DNA of 64,000 nucleotides from assembly GCF_014268505.2 (NCBI RefSeq), contig NZ_JABWQP020000005.1:124001-188000 (forward strand). Reading direction: 5' to 3'. This document shows positions 17,413-26,299 of the stretch, in pieces. Each line of letters starts with the position of its first letter. The stretch's first letter is position 1. The position numbers were made by a program, and so were the translations under genes. Source of the stretch: Pseudomonas khorasanensis (lineage in GTDB: Bacteria > Pseudomonadota > Gammaproteobacteria > Pseudomonadales > Pseudomonadaceae). The notes beneath the pieces were generated by a model that was not told the DNA's origin, searched no databases, and was given only the letters and a program-made list of their open reading frames with translations.

Positions 17413-17892
17413 TCAGTTTTTCAACAGCAGCGCGCCTTCGATCGGCACGTAACGGCTGGCGGCGCGGATCAGCGAGTTGGCGGTCAGGCCAGGTACGCCG
17501 TAAGCCACCGCATGCACGCCGTGTTTGCTGATGATGCGTTCGAGCAGCATGTCGAAATCGCCATCACCGGAGGCCAGGACGATTTCATCGACGTGGTCGG
17601 CGGCGTCCATGATGTCGAGGGTGATACCTACGTCCCAGTCGCCCTTGGCCGAGCCGTCGCTGCGCTGGATGTAGGGCTTGAGCTTCACGGTGAAGCCGAG
17701 GTTGCGCAGGATCTGCTGGAACTGCTGCTGCTTGCTGTCGCCCCGATCGATCGCATAGGCATAGGCCTCGACAATCTGCCCGTCCTTGCTGATGTCCGCC
17801 CACAGTGCGGCATAGTTGAAGTGACAACCATAGGCTTGACGCACGGTGTAGTAGAGGTTCTGCACATCGGCGAACACTGCGATTTTTTTCAC
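17413..17892 (-). CDS. NYN domain protein (LabA/DUF88 family)
   Basis: A 159-residue PIN-like putative ribonuclease. Conserved acidic residues appear in IAVFADVQNLYYT, GDWDVGITLDIMD and LASGDGDFDMLL, the three clusters that bind metal in NYN domains. The rest is a compact alpha/beta fold with no extra domain. It is the upstream member of a pair with the DnaQ-like exonuclease, 15 bp apart. Cleavage of RNA is a family-level inference; the target is unknown. Confidence 0.88.
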   Translation of the reverse strand: MKKIAVFADVQNLYYTVRQAYGCHFNYAALWADISKDGQIVEAYAYAIDRGDSKQQQFQQILRNLGFTVKLKPYIQRSDGSAKGDWDVGITLDIMDAADHVDEIVLASGDGDFDMLLERIISKHGVHAVAYGVPGLTANSLIRAASRYVPIEGALLLKN

Positions 17893-17979
17893 CGGAGTTC
17901 CTGTGAGCGCGCAAGCGCACGAAGCGGGATCAGGCGATCAGGCCTGAAAAAGGCGCTCAGTATGCCAGTAAACAGCGCT

Positions 17980-18079
17980 GTGGCGAGGGAGCTTGCTCCC
18001 GCTGGACTGCGCAGCAGGCCCTTCTTTTCAAAAGAAAGGGCCGCTACGCGCCCCGGCGGGAGCAAGCTCCCTCGCCACA
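17980..18079. repeat. Inverted repeat of the TGTGGCGAGGGAGCTTGCTCC family
   Basis: Outer arms TGGCGAGGGAGCTTGCTCCC and its inverse at the right, with an inner pair CCCTTCTTTTC/GAAAGAAAGGG. It is a 100-bp nested palindrome between the NYN and DUF2076 genes, and a third repeat family of the REP type. Confidence 0.85.
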
Positions 18080-18100
18080 ACGGTCGATGCTGGCCGTTGG

Positions 18101-18862
18101 TCAGACGAAGGAATCGTCGTCATCGAAGAACGACGAGTTGTCGCTGCTGTAATCGGCGTCGCTGAAACCGCCCTGGTCATTGCCCGAGAAGCCGTTGTCC
18201 GCCACGCGCGGCTCATCGCCCCAACCGTTATTGCTCTGGTCAGCGACCTGGGCCGGCTCTTCCTTGATCACTTCGACGATCTCTTCCGGTTGCTGATTGT
18301 GATGGAACAGGCTGCTGATGCCTTGCGCCAGCATCACACCACCCGCCACGCCTGCAGCGGTTTTCAGCGCGCCGCTGAGGAAGCTGTTGCCCGCCGCCGG
18401 GACTGCCTGCTGCGCATAGTTGGGCGGCGCCCCGCCGAAATTCTGTTGCGGCGCTGGCGCGTTGAAGTTCTGCTGTGGCGCCGGCTCGCGCCAGCCACCC
18501 GTGGACGATGGCGCTGCGCTCTGACTCGCCGCCGGCCGCGAACCGCCACCCCCAAAAATGCTCGAAAGAAAACCACCGCCACCGCTCGAGGCAGGTGCTG
18601 CACCCTGAGCCCTGGCCGATTGCAGTTCGGCCTGCAGGCGCTGGATTTGTTGATTCAATTGCTTGTTCTGCTCATCGAGGCTCTTGAGCGCCGCTTCTTG
18701 CACCAGAATCGCCTGGGTCATGAAATAGCCTGCCGCCGGTTGGCGCGCCAGGTGTTCCTTGATCCGCGTCTCGGCCTGGGCGTCGCGCGGGGCTGCGTCC
18801 GCTTCGGCCTGCTGCAGCCGGGAAAACAGTCCATCGATCAGGGTTTGTTCTTCGCTGTTCAT
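18101..18862 (-). CDS. DUF2076 domain-containing protein
   Basis: A 253-residue protein of unknown function. The N-terminal 80 or so residues (MNSEEQTLIDGLFSRLQQAE, then AGYFMTQAILVQEAALKSL) are the conserved DUF2076 part and run into a coiled coil (DEQNKQLNQQIQRLQAELQS). A low-complexity Gly/Ala/Pro/Gln region follows, with a short hydrophobic stretch (GALKTAAGVAGGVMLAQGI), then an acidic, asparagine-rich tail ending FFDDDDSFV. The composition suggests a periplasmic or membrane-associated scaffold, but I cannot assign a role. It stands alone between a repeat and the YciC-like gene. Confidence 0.8.
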   Translation of the reverse strand: MNSEEQTLIDGLFSRLQQAEADAAPRDAQAETRIKEHLARQPAAGYFMTQAILVQEAALKSLDEQNKQLNQQIQRLQAELQSARAQGAAPASSGGGGFLSSIFGGGGSRPAASQSAAPSSTGGWREPAPQQNFNAPAPQQNFGGAPPNYAQQAVPAAGNSFLSGALKTAAGVAGGVMLAQGISSLFHHNQQPEEIVEVIKEEPAQVADQSNNGWGDEPRVADNGFSGNDQGGFSDADYSSDNSSFFDDDDSFV

Positions 18863-19041
18863 GGCGACCTCGCAGATTGCCGGTAATAAACGTTGCCCTC
18901 GCCCACGTCGGGCCAGGCGCCCTCCTGTAATGGAGACAGTTACAAAACGTTTCAATGACCTTTACCGAATGTTTACGTTTGCGTCGCCCCGCGTCTCATC
19001 GGTTAAAGTGAGCCACTGTTTTCGACCTGCGATACCGACTG

Positions 19042-19716
19042 ATGAATGCCCTCGAAGTACTGCGCGACTCTTTGTATTTTTTCAAACGTCATCTGGGCAG
19101 CATCGTGCAGCTGTGTCTGCCGCTGGTGATTGTCGAAGCATTCCTGCAACAGGCGGTTGATCACGCCACCGGGCCGGAGACATTTTCGGGCGTCAGCATC
19201 ATCGTGGGCCTGCTGGTGTATCCGTTGTATACCGCCGCCCTGATCCTGTTCCTCGACGCCCGCAGCCGTGGCGAATCACCGCGCAACCGCGACCTGCTGG
19301 CAATGGCCGCCACCCTGTGGCCGCGCTTTGCCGTGCTGACCGCGCTCAATACTTTGCTGATTCTGCTCGGCCTGTCGCTGTACTTCCTGCCGGGCCTGAT
19401 GCTCATGGTCATGCTCGCCTTCGCCGAATATCTCCTGGTGCTGCGCGGCCTCGGGCCGTTGCAGGCGATGAAGGAAAGCCTGCGCCTGACGCGCGGACAT
19501 TTCTGGCGGATCCTGCTGTGCATCCTCTGCGTGATGACGCCGCTGTGGCTGCTCAAAGGTGCGACGCTGGCGGTGTACCCGGAACCGCAAAATCCGCTGA
19601 TTGCCGGGCTGATCGACAGCGCCCACAGCTTCCTGCAACTGTTCACCAGTGTGGTGCTGTTTCGCCTGTTCATGCTGATCAGCGACCTGCCTGACAAACG
19701 CGACGGAGCGGTCTGA
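19042..19716 (+). CDS. YciC-like integral membrane protein
   Basis: A 224-residue inner-membrane protein of the YciC/UPF0259 type. It has about five or six hydrophobic segments and an amphipathic N-terminus (LEVLRDSLYFFKRHLGSIVQL) like others in this family. The loop GPLQAMKESLRLTRGHFWRIL, between late helices, is the best-conserved region and typical of the group. Function is unknown. The next gene starts 75 bp downstream on the same strand, so co-transcription is possible. Confidence 0.75.
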   Translation: MNALEVLRDSLYFFKRHLGSIVQLCLPLVIVEAFLQQAVDHATGPETFSGVSIIVGLLVYPLYTAALILFLDARSRGESPRNRDLLAMAATLWPRFAVLTALNTLLILLGLSLYFLPGLMLMVMLAFAEYLLVLRGLGPLQAMKESLRLTRGHFWRILLCILCVMTPLWLLKGATLAVYPEPQNPLIAGLIDSAHSFLQLFTSVVLFRLFMLISDLPDKRDGAV

Positions 19717-19791
19717 CCGCGCAACGCTTGGGCTCCACGGCTGCCGTCAGGTATGCTCGGGGCCACTTTCTGTAACGCTATAAGCCGAGCC

Positions 19792-20871
19792 ATGACCCGT
19801 CTGCTGCGCTACACCCTGTTGCTCGTTGTGCTCGCCGTCGCCTTGCTCGGCGCGCTGCTGTTCAGTCTGACCTGGCGCCCCAACGTACGCGAAACCCTGC
19901 CCGTCAGTTGCAACGGCACGGCGCCGTCGCTGGTGCCCGGGCAAGCGCTGAAGGTCATGACCTGGAACGTGCAATTCCTCGCCGGCAAGCGTTACGTGTT
20001 CTGGAATGATCTGGCCCAGGGTGACGATGAAGCGCCGACCCTCGAAGACATGGCCTTCAGCCTCGATGAAGTGGCGCGAGTGATCCGCGACGAACAACCC
20101 GATGTGGTGCTGCTCCAGGAACTGGACGAAGGCGCCAAGGCGAGCGATTACCAGAACCAGCTCAAGCTGTTGCAGGAACGCGTTGCAGACCTGTACCCAT
20201 GCAGCACCAGCGCCTTTGACTGGAAAGCCGATTTCGTCCCCGAGCCCCACATCTACGGCAGCGTCGGCCGTCAACTGGCCGCCCTGAGCCGCTATCGCAT
20301 CGAACACGCCGAACGCCTGCAATTGCCGGTTGCCTCAAGCAACTTCATCACTCGTCAGTTTCAGCCCAAGGACGCTTTGCTCGCGGTCAAACTGCCGCTC
20401 AGCGATGGCGGGCAACTGACCGTGTTCAACACACATCTGCAGCGCGCCCGCCAGCCGGACGGCACCTCGCAGGCGCAAGTGGCAGCCGTGGCCAAAGTGC
20501 TCGACAAGTATGAAAGCCAAGGCCTGCCGTGGCTGATCGGTGGTGATTTCAACCTGCTGCCGCTCGGCCAATATCGACGCCTGCCTGCCGCTCAACGCAC
20601 GCCCTACGCCGCCGACAGCGAGCTGCATCTGCTGTGGGACAAATATCCAATGATCCCGACCAACAACGAAGCCAGCGGCATCGACCGGGCAAAGTGGTTG
20701 ACGCACTACCCCAACGACCCCGGCCTCAACGGCCCCGATCGCACGGTCGATTATCTGTTCTACAGCCCCAGGCTTAAACGCGTGGAAGCGCAGGTGCGAC
20801 AGGACGATACGTTGCGAATCTCCGACCACTTGCCGGTGATTGCACGGTTCCTGCTGCCGGCTGCGCCCTAG
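19792..20871 (+). CDS. Membrane-anchored endonuclease/exonuclease/phosphatase family protein
   Basis: A 359-residue protein with an N-terminal membrane anchor (LLRYTLLLVVLAVALLGALLFSL) and a periplasmic EEP domain of the DNase I/sphingomyelinase fold. Motifs seen are LKVMTWNVQFLAG (Asn), DVVLLQELDEG (metal-binding Glu), TVFNTHLQ, LIGGDFNLLPLG (Asp/Asn) and ISDHLPVIARF (catalytic Asp-His). The substrate may be a phosphodiester in nucleic acid, lipid or sugar phosphate; the sequence does not tell which. It follows the YciC-like gene. Confidence 0.83.
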   Translation: MTRLLRYTLLLVVLAVALLGALLFSLTWRPNVRETLPVSCNGTAPSLVPGQALKVMTWNVQFLAGKRYVFWNDLAQGDDEAPTLEDMAFSLDEVARVIRDEQPDVVLLQELDEGAKASDYQNQLKLLQERVADLYPCSTSAFDWKADFVPEPHIYGSVGRQLAALSRYRIEHAERLQLPVASSNFITRQFQPKDALLAVKLPLSDGGQLTVFNTHLQRARQPDGTSQAQVAAVAKVLDKYESQGLPWLIGGDFNLLPLGQYRRLPAAQRTPYAADSELHLLWDKYPMIPTNNEASGIDRAKWLTHYPNDPGLNGPDRTVDYLFYSPRLKRVEAQVRQDDTLRISDHLPVIARFLLPAAP

Positions 20872-20923
20872 CCGCTGACAGGAATCCTCCCCGATCGTCG
20901 GCGAATTCAAGGCATGGAAACGC

Positions 20924-21892
20924 ATGAGAATCTTATTGGTATGCAAGGACATTGGTGGCTACGCCCGCAAACTCGCGGACCACTTGAGCATCGATCACGA
21001 TGTCTGCTTTATCGATACAACCTCGCTGGCGAAGACCTTCGACCGCGCCCCCAGGTTTTTACGGCGCCGGCTCAACCGCTGGTCACAAACGCGTCAGTTC
21101 AGCAAGGCCGTGGCGGCAGGCGGGCGTTTTGACGTCGCATTGATTATCAACCCGGCGCAGATCGATCCCAAGCAACTGGCGGCAGGGCTAAACGCTTCGG
21201 CCCACAGGATTGCCTACCTCTACGACAGTTTCAGTCGGTGGCCGATGAGCCGCGAAGCGCTGGCCGTTTACGACGAGGTATTTTCCTTCGACCCGCAGAA
21301 TGCCGAGCAATACGGCTTGAAAAAACTGCACAATTTCATTTACGACGCCCCCATCAAGAGTGACGATGCCGACAAATACTCCGCTTTCGCGGTGCTGGCC
21401 GGCAGGGATCGAGTACCCGCGCTTGAAGGTCTGGCGAAGGCCTTCGATCGACTCGGCGTCACCGATTACAAGTTCCTGGTGCAGTGCAAACCGATCCCCG
21501 GCACGCACCCTGGCATCACTTTCTTTGAGCAGAGGATGTCACTGGAGTCGGTCGGTGAACTGGTAAAACGCTCGCGCATCATTCTCGATATTTGCAAGCC
21601 CGGTCAGGCAGGTTTGAGCTTCCGTTTTTTTGAAGCCATGGCCGCGCGCAAGAAAGTCATCACTACCAATAAGCATGTGCTGGATTACGACTTTTACAAC
21701 CCGGCGAACATACTGGTCATCGACGAGGCCGACCCGCAGATTCCGGCGTCGTTCATCGCCACGGCGTATGCCGACATTCCTGAGCAGATCTATCGCAAAT
21801 ACACATTGCAAGGCTGGGTCGAGACGGTTCTGCACGCCGGTAAGGGCCCGCCAGCTCAGAGCCCGGGCGAATGTAACCGGGGACATACCTGA
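20924..21892 (+). CDS. Putative glycosyltransferase (GT-B-like)
   Basis: A 322-residue cytoplasmic protein. The opening MRILLVCKDIGGYARKLADHL fits the first Rossmann strand of a GT-B enzyme. The C-terminal half has a strand-helix pattern and SVGELVKRSRIILDICKPGQAGLS followed by RFFEAMAARKKVITTN, which closely matches the sugar-nucleotide-binding EX7E-like region of GT4-type enzymes. No polysaccharide or LPS genes are adjacent, so the acceptor is unknown. The last ten or so residues (SPGECNRGHT) look unconserved and may be read-through into intergenic sequence. Confidence 0.65.
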   Translation: MRILLVCKDIGGYARKLADHLSIDHDVCFIDTTSLAKTFDRAPRFLRRRLNRWSQTRQFSKAVAAGGRFDVALIINPAQIDPKQLAAGLNASAHRIAYLYDSFSRWPMSREALAVYDEVFSFDPQNAEQYGLKKLHNFIYDAPIKSDDADKYSAFAVLAGRDRVPALEGLAKAFDRLGVTDYKFLVQCKPIPGTHPGITFFEQRMSLESVGELVKRSRIILDICKPGQAGLSFRFFEAMAARKKVITTNKHVLDYDFYNPANILVIDEADPQIPASFIATAYADIPEQIYRKYTLQGWVETVLHAGKGPPAQSPGECNRGHT

Positions 21893-22071
21893 CGTTGAGG
21901 CACTTGCCGTGCAGGATTCGCCCGTCTTCCATCAGGAACTGGGCGATCTTCCTCTGTTGATTGATCTTCGCCTGTAATGCAATCGGAACTGTGCCCGACC
22001 TGTTGGTAATGCTCGGTGTACTCCATGCGGTTGCCGATATGGGCCATCGGATGGAGCGCCGCTGTTACTGC

Positions 22072-24591
22072 TCAAGTCCCTCGCGGCTTTGCCCGCGCGG
22101 TGGCTTCTGCGACCAGCGGATCATCCGGCCAGTAATGTTTCGGATAACGCCCCTTCAAATCCTTCTTCACCTCGGCATAGGTGCTGCGCCAGAAGTTCGC
22201 CAGATCCTGAGTGACCTGTACCGGGCGTCGCGCCGGTGACAGCAGGTGCAACTTGACCACTTGCCGTCCGCCGGCAATCCGTGGCGTATCCGCCAGGCCA
22301 AACAGCTCTTGCAGACGCACGGCAAGAATCGGCGGGTACTCGCTGTAATCCAGTCGAATCGATGAACCTGACGGCACGCTCAAATGATGCGGCGCCAGCT
22401 CATCAAGCTTTTGTGGCAACGGCCAGGGCAGGAGGTTGCGCACGATGCTCGACAGATCCAGATTGGCGAAATGGCTGAGCCGCGAGACCTTGCCCAGATA
22501 CGGCATCAGCCAATCTTCCAGCGTATTCAACAAAGCCGCGTCACTGACATCCGGCCATTGGCTGTCGGTCTGAGAGCCCAGGTCAAGCTGACGCAACAGC
22601 GCCACTCGCGCCTGCCACTGGCGCAGTTCCGGCGTCCACGGCAGCAACTCCAGACCTTTGCGCCGCACCAGATTGACCAGCGCCTGACTGCGCGCATTTT
22701 CATCGAGACCGGTCAACGGTTCGCGGCTGAGAATAAGCTCGCCAACCTTGCGCTGACGCTCGGCCCGCAGCACGCCTTCGCGCTCGTCCCAGTCCAGTTG
22801 ATCGATGGTTCGGACTTGTTCGGCGAGCACGGAATCGAACAGCGCCGGATCGAAATCAGCCGCCAGATAAATACGCTCTTCACGCTGGCCCTGACGACTG
22901 CCGAGATCGGCGACGACGATCCACGGCTGTTTCATCAGGCTGTCGGCTTCAGCAAACAACGCGGCACGACCGTTGGCCAGGCGATATTCAGCCCCACCGG
23001 TACGACGCTGCTGGGCGACGCGATCCGGATACGCCAGCGCCAGCAACGCGCCGAGCCAGCGCGGATGATCGGGATCGCTGACCGGCTCACTCGGTTTGCC
23101 GCGCAAGTGCCCACGATATTGCCGGGCCAATTGCCGGGCGCGTTGCACCCCGCCCTGCGCGCCACGACCGGCGCGCTCTTCGCCCGAAAGCAGCACCAGC
23201 CGGCTGTGCAGGTCCGCACCGGCGCCGCGCAGGATATCGCGCTCGCCAAGCAGCGCCGCGACATCACACGCCATGTTCGCCAGCCCCAGCGCCTGACCGC
23301 GTAACAGCAAATGCGCGATGCGCGGATGCGCCGGCAGTTCGGCCATGGCCTGGCCGTGGGTCGTCAGCGTTTCACCGTGCAAGGCGCCGAGTCGTTGCAG
23401 CAAATCCTGCGCCTGGGCATACGCGGCGGCTGGTGGCACGTCCAGCCAGACCAGTTCGGCCGGGGCCACGCCCCAACGGCCCAGTTGCAAAGCGAGGCTG
23501 GCCAGATCCGCCGAGAGAATTTCCGCGCTGCCATAAGCTGCCAGTTGTTCATGTTGATCCTGCGACCACAGGCGATAACACACGCCCGGTTCCAGTCGCC
23601 CGGCGCGGCCTGCACGCTGGGTGGCGCTGGCCCTGGAGATCCGTTGAGTATCGAGGCGGGTCATGCCGCTGCCCGGATCGAATCGCGGTACCCGCGCCAA
23701 TCCGGCGTCGATCACCACGCGCACGCCGTTGATGGTCAGGCTGGTCTCGGCAATGTTGGTGGCAAGCACGACTTTACGTTGTCCGGCCGGCGCCGGGTCG
23801 ATCGCCGCGCGCTGCGCATTGAGGTCTAGTTCGCCATGCAACGGGCACAGCAAGACGTCTGTACGCTCGCCGATGGCATCAGCCAGTTGCTGATGGACGC
23901 GACGGATTTCCGCCTGTCCCGGCAGGAACACCAACAGGCTGCCTGTCTCATCGTGCAGCGCTTCAAGGACGGTTTGCGCGACCCGTTGATCGATGTATTC
24001 GCCCGGCTGAAACGGCCGGCCCCAGCGCATCGTCACCGGGTACATGCGCCCTTCGCTGCGCAGGATCGGCGCATCATCGAGCAACCCGGCCAATCGTTCG
24101 CCTTCGAGCGTGGCCGACATCAGCAAAATCTTCAGCGGCTGTTCAGCGCGAAACAGCTCGCGACCGTTCAGACTCAGCGCCAACGCCAGATCGGCGTCGA
24201 GACTGCGTTCGTGAAATTCGTCGAAGATCAGCAGGCCCACGCCTTCGAGCGCCGGGTCGTCCTGCAGGCGCCGGGTGAGAATGCCTTCGGTGACCACTTC
24301 GATGCGCGTGGCGGGGCCGACCTTGCTGTCGAGGCGGATGCGATAACCGACGGTTTCACCGACCTGCTCGCCCAGTTCGCTGGCCAGACGCTCCGCTGCG
24401 GCCCGCGCCGCCAGACGACGCGGTTCGAGCATGACGATCGTCTGCCCCGCCAGCCAGGCTTCGTTGAGCAAGGCCAGCGGCACGCGGGTAGTTTTACCGG
24501 CGCCGGGCGGTGCTTCGAGTACGGCTTCGTGGCGTGACGCCAAGGCTTCACGCAGGGCAGGTAAAACATCGTCGATCGGCAAAGAAATCAT
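22072..24591 (-). CDS. hrpB: ATP-dependent helicase HrpB
   Basis: An 839-residue DEAH-type helicase. Walker A is LEAPPGAGKTTRVPL, the second motif is LLIFDEFHERSLDAD (DEFH), MSATLEG follows, and the second RecA domain ends with QRAGRAGR. The C-terminal half carries the HA2/HrpB-specific regions (PLPQKLDELAPHHLSVPSGS, then RPVQVTQDLANFWRSTYAEVKKDLKGRYPKHYWPDDP), which define HrpB against HrpA. It is thought to act on RNA, but the cellular target is not known. The start at 24591 gives MISLPIDDVLPALREAL. It is a single gene. Confidence 0.93.
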   Translation of the reverse strand: MISLPIDDVLPALREALASRHEAVLEAPPGAGKTTRVPLALLNEAWLAGQTIVMLEPRRLAARAAAERLASELGEQVGETVGYRIRLDSKVGPATRIEVVTEGILTRRLQDDPALEGVGLLIFDEFHERSLDADLALALSLNGRELFRAEQPLKILLMSATLEGERLAGLLDDAPILRSEGRMYPVTMRWGRPFQPGEYIDQRVAQTVLEALHDETGSLLVFLPGQAEIRRVHQQLADAIGERTDVLLCPLHGELDLNAQRAAIDPAPAGQRKVVLATNIAETSLTINGVRVVIDAGLARVPRFDPGSGMTRLDTQRISRASATQRAGRAGRLEPGVCYRLWSQDQHEQLAAYGSAEILSADLASLALQLGRWGVAPAELVWLDVPPAAAYAQAQDLLQRLGALHGETLTTHGQAMAELPAHPRIAHLLLRGQALGLANMACDVAALLGERDILRGAGADLHSRLVLLSGEERAGRGAQGGVQRARQLARQYRGHLRGKPSEPVSDPDHPRWLGALLALAYPDRVAQQRRTGGAEYRLANGRAALFAEADSLMKQPWIVVADLGSRQGQREERIYLAADFDPALFDSVLAEQVRTIDQLDWDEREGVLRAERQRKVGELILSREPLTGLDENARSQALVNLVRRKGLELLPWTPELRQWQARVALLRQLDLGSQTDSQWPDVSDAALLNTLEDWLMPYLGKVSRLSHFANLDLSSIVRNLLPWPLPQKLDELAPHHLSVPSGSSIRLDYSEYPPILAVRLQELFGLADTPRIAGGRQVVKLHLLSPARRPVQVTQDLANFWRSTYAEVKKDLKGRYPKHYWPDDPLVAEATARAKPRGT

Positions 24592-24955
24592 GCTGGCTCC
24601 CCAGGGCGTGCCCACAATAAATTGCGAGTCGCGTTAAGGCTGTGAGCGTGCCAGGCAAGACGCGGGACGCAAGTAAGGGTCGTTTCCTTGCCAAGTCCCG
24701 CAACGCAGCATGGCGCGTTCACGGCTTTAGCCCGCAGGGCCGAACCCCGATAGAGTTCATAAGCCTTCACGCGGTGTCGATCTGGAGAAAACAACTTCAA
24801 TCCTCAAGGTATTTCGGTAGGGGTGAGACGAGGCCGCAATTTACAGTGGGCACGCCCTGCCATCGCGAGTATAACGGCGAACTGCCGGGCGTTCGTCAGG
24901 GTCTTAACTTCACAAGACGAAGCTTCGTTATTTGATGACTCAGGAGACATTTTCC
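24592..24955. other. Intergenic region between hrpB and a lipoprotein gene
   Basis: A 364-bp stretch holding divergent promoters that I could not place exactly. A 12-bp perfect palindrome, ACGAAGCTTCGT, lies at 24917-24928, about 28 bp before the lipoprotein ATG, and the ribosome-binding site AGGAGA is at 24942-24947. No open frame here has a convincing coding character, and no repeat unit of the families seen elsewhere is present. Confidence 0.4.
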
Positions 24956-25390
24956 ATGCGCTTACCTTCTCGTCTGATCGGCGGTGTTCTGGTCGCCACG
25001 CTGCTGACGCAAATCACCGCGTGCGGGTCGATTTTCTACCCGGACCGTCGCGGCCAGATCGACGGCAAGATTGACCCGGCGATTGCCGCGCTCGACGCCG
25101 TGGGCCTGCTGTTCTACATCATTCCCGGGCTGATCGCGTTTGCCGTCGACTTCGCCACCGGCGCGATCTATTTCGAACCGGGCCACACCGCGCAAGTTGA
25201 CCCAGCAAAACTCAAGCAAGCCATCGGCCCGGATGGCCAGGTCGATAACCACAAGTTGCAGGCGATTCTGGAGAGCGAACTGGGCAAGGCTGCCGTTGAA
25301 ATAAATAAGGCCCTGGATGATCCGCGTCTGATTCAGCACAAGGGCAGCGCGCAGCAACTGGCAATGTTCGGCCTGCAACCTGCCGCCTGA
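24956..25390 (+). CDS. Small lipoprotein of unknown function
   Basis: A 144-residue outer- or inner-membrane lipoprotein. The signal peptide ends in a lipobox-like ITAC with the lipidated Cys at about residue 22, followed by GSIFYPDRRGQIDGKIDPAIAALD. A hydrophobic helix (AVGLLFYIIPGLIAFAVDFATGAIYF) then sits in the mature part, which is unusual for a soluble lipoprotein, and the C-terminal half is helical and charged. AGGAGA lies 9 bases before the start. It is followed 12 bp later by fieF and is probably co-transcribed. Confidence 0.78.
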   Translation: MRLPSRLIGGVLVATLLTQITACGSIFYPDRRGQIDGKIDPAIAALDAVGLLFYIIPGLIAFAVDFATGAIYFEPGHTAQVDPAKLKQAIGPDGQVDNHKLQAILESELGKAAVEINKALDDPRLIQHKGSAQQLAMFGLQPAA

Positions 25391-25402
25391 CAAGGAAGCC
25401 CC

Positions 25403-26299
25403 ATGACCTCCAGCCCCGAACACGCCCGCCTGCTGCGGCTGGCGACCCGCGCCTCGGTGGCGGTTGCGTGCACGCTGATCATCGCCAAGGCCATCGCCTG
25501 GTGGCTCAGCGGCTCGGTGAGCATGCTCGCCGGTCTCACCGATTCGGCGCTGGATGGCGTCACCTCAATGCTGAATCTGCTCGCCGTGCATTACGCGTTG
25601 CGCCCGGCGGACGACGATCACCGTTATGGCCACGGCAAAGCGGAATCGCTGGCGGGGATGGCGCAGGCGCTGTTCATCGGTGGCAGTGCAGTGTTGATCG
25701 CGTTCCAGGCCTATGCGCGTTTGCAGACGCCGGAACCGCTTGGCGCGCCATGGCTGAGCATCGGCGTCATCGTGTTTTCGCTGCTGCTGACGGCGGCGCT
25801 GCTCGTTTTGCAGCACCGGGTGGTCAGGCAGACAGGCTCCAACGCCGTGCGCGCCGATTCGCTGCATTACCGCTCGGACATGTTGCTCAACGGCAGCATT
25901 CTGATCGCGCTGGTGCTGGCCGGGTTAGGTTTTGAGCAACTGGATGCGTGGTTCGGCCTGGGGATTGCTGCGTATATTTTCTGGAGCGCGATCCAGATCG
26001 CCCGGGAAAGTTTTTCAGTATTGATGGACGAAGAGCTGCCGACCGACGTCAGCCAACACATGCTTGAACTGGCCTGCAGCGTGCCGGGCGTGTTGGGTGC
26101 GCATGACTTGCGCACGCGCATTTCCGGCAACCACTGGTTTGTGCAGTTGCACCTGGAACTGCCGGGCGAACTGACCCTGTCAGTCGCCCATGGCATCAGC
26201 GATCAAGCCGCGGCTGCGATTCACAAGGCCTATCCCAGGGCCGAAGTACTCGTGCACGCCGACCCACAGGAAGTGGTGCTGGCCGCTCGGGCTCAGTAG
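25403..26299 (+). CDS. Cation diffusion facilitator (Zn/Fe exporter), FieF type
   Basis: A 298-residue inner-membrane metal/proton antiporter. Six hydrophobic helices are seen. Helix 2 holds DSALDG (DxxxD) and helix 5 HYRSDML (HxxxD), the four metal ligands of the transport site in FieF/YiiP. The histidine-rich loop DDDHRYGHGKAE follows helix 2. The C-terminal cytoplasmic domain contains HDLRTRISGNHWFVQLHLELPGE, as in the dimeric metal-sensing fold. The metal is probably Zn(II) or Fe(II). It converges on and overlaps the next gene's 3' end by 7 bp. Confidence 0.9.
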   Translation: MTSSPEHARLLRLATRASVAVACTLIIAKAIAWWLSGSVSMLAGLTDSALDGVTSMLNLLAVHYALRPADDDHRYGHGKAESLAGMAQALFIGGSAVLIAFQAYARLQTPEPLGAPWLSIGVIVFSLLLTAALLVLQHRVVRQTGSNAVRADSLHYRSDMLLNGSILIALVLAGLGFEQLDAWFGLGIAAYIFWSAIQIARESFSVLMDEELPTDVSQHMLELACSVPGVLGAHDLRTRISGNHWFVQLHLELPGELTLSVAHGISDQAAAAIHKAYPRAEVLVHADPQEVVLAARAQ

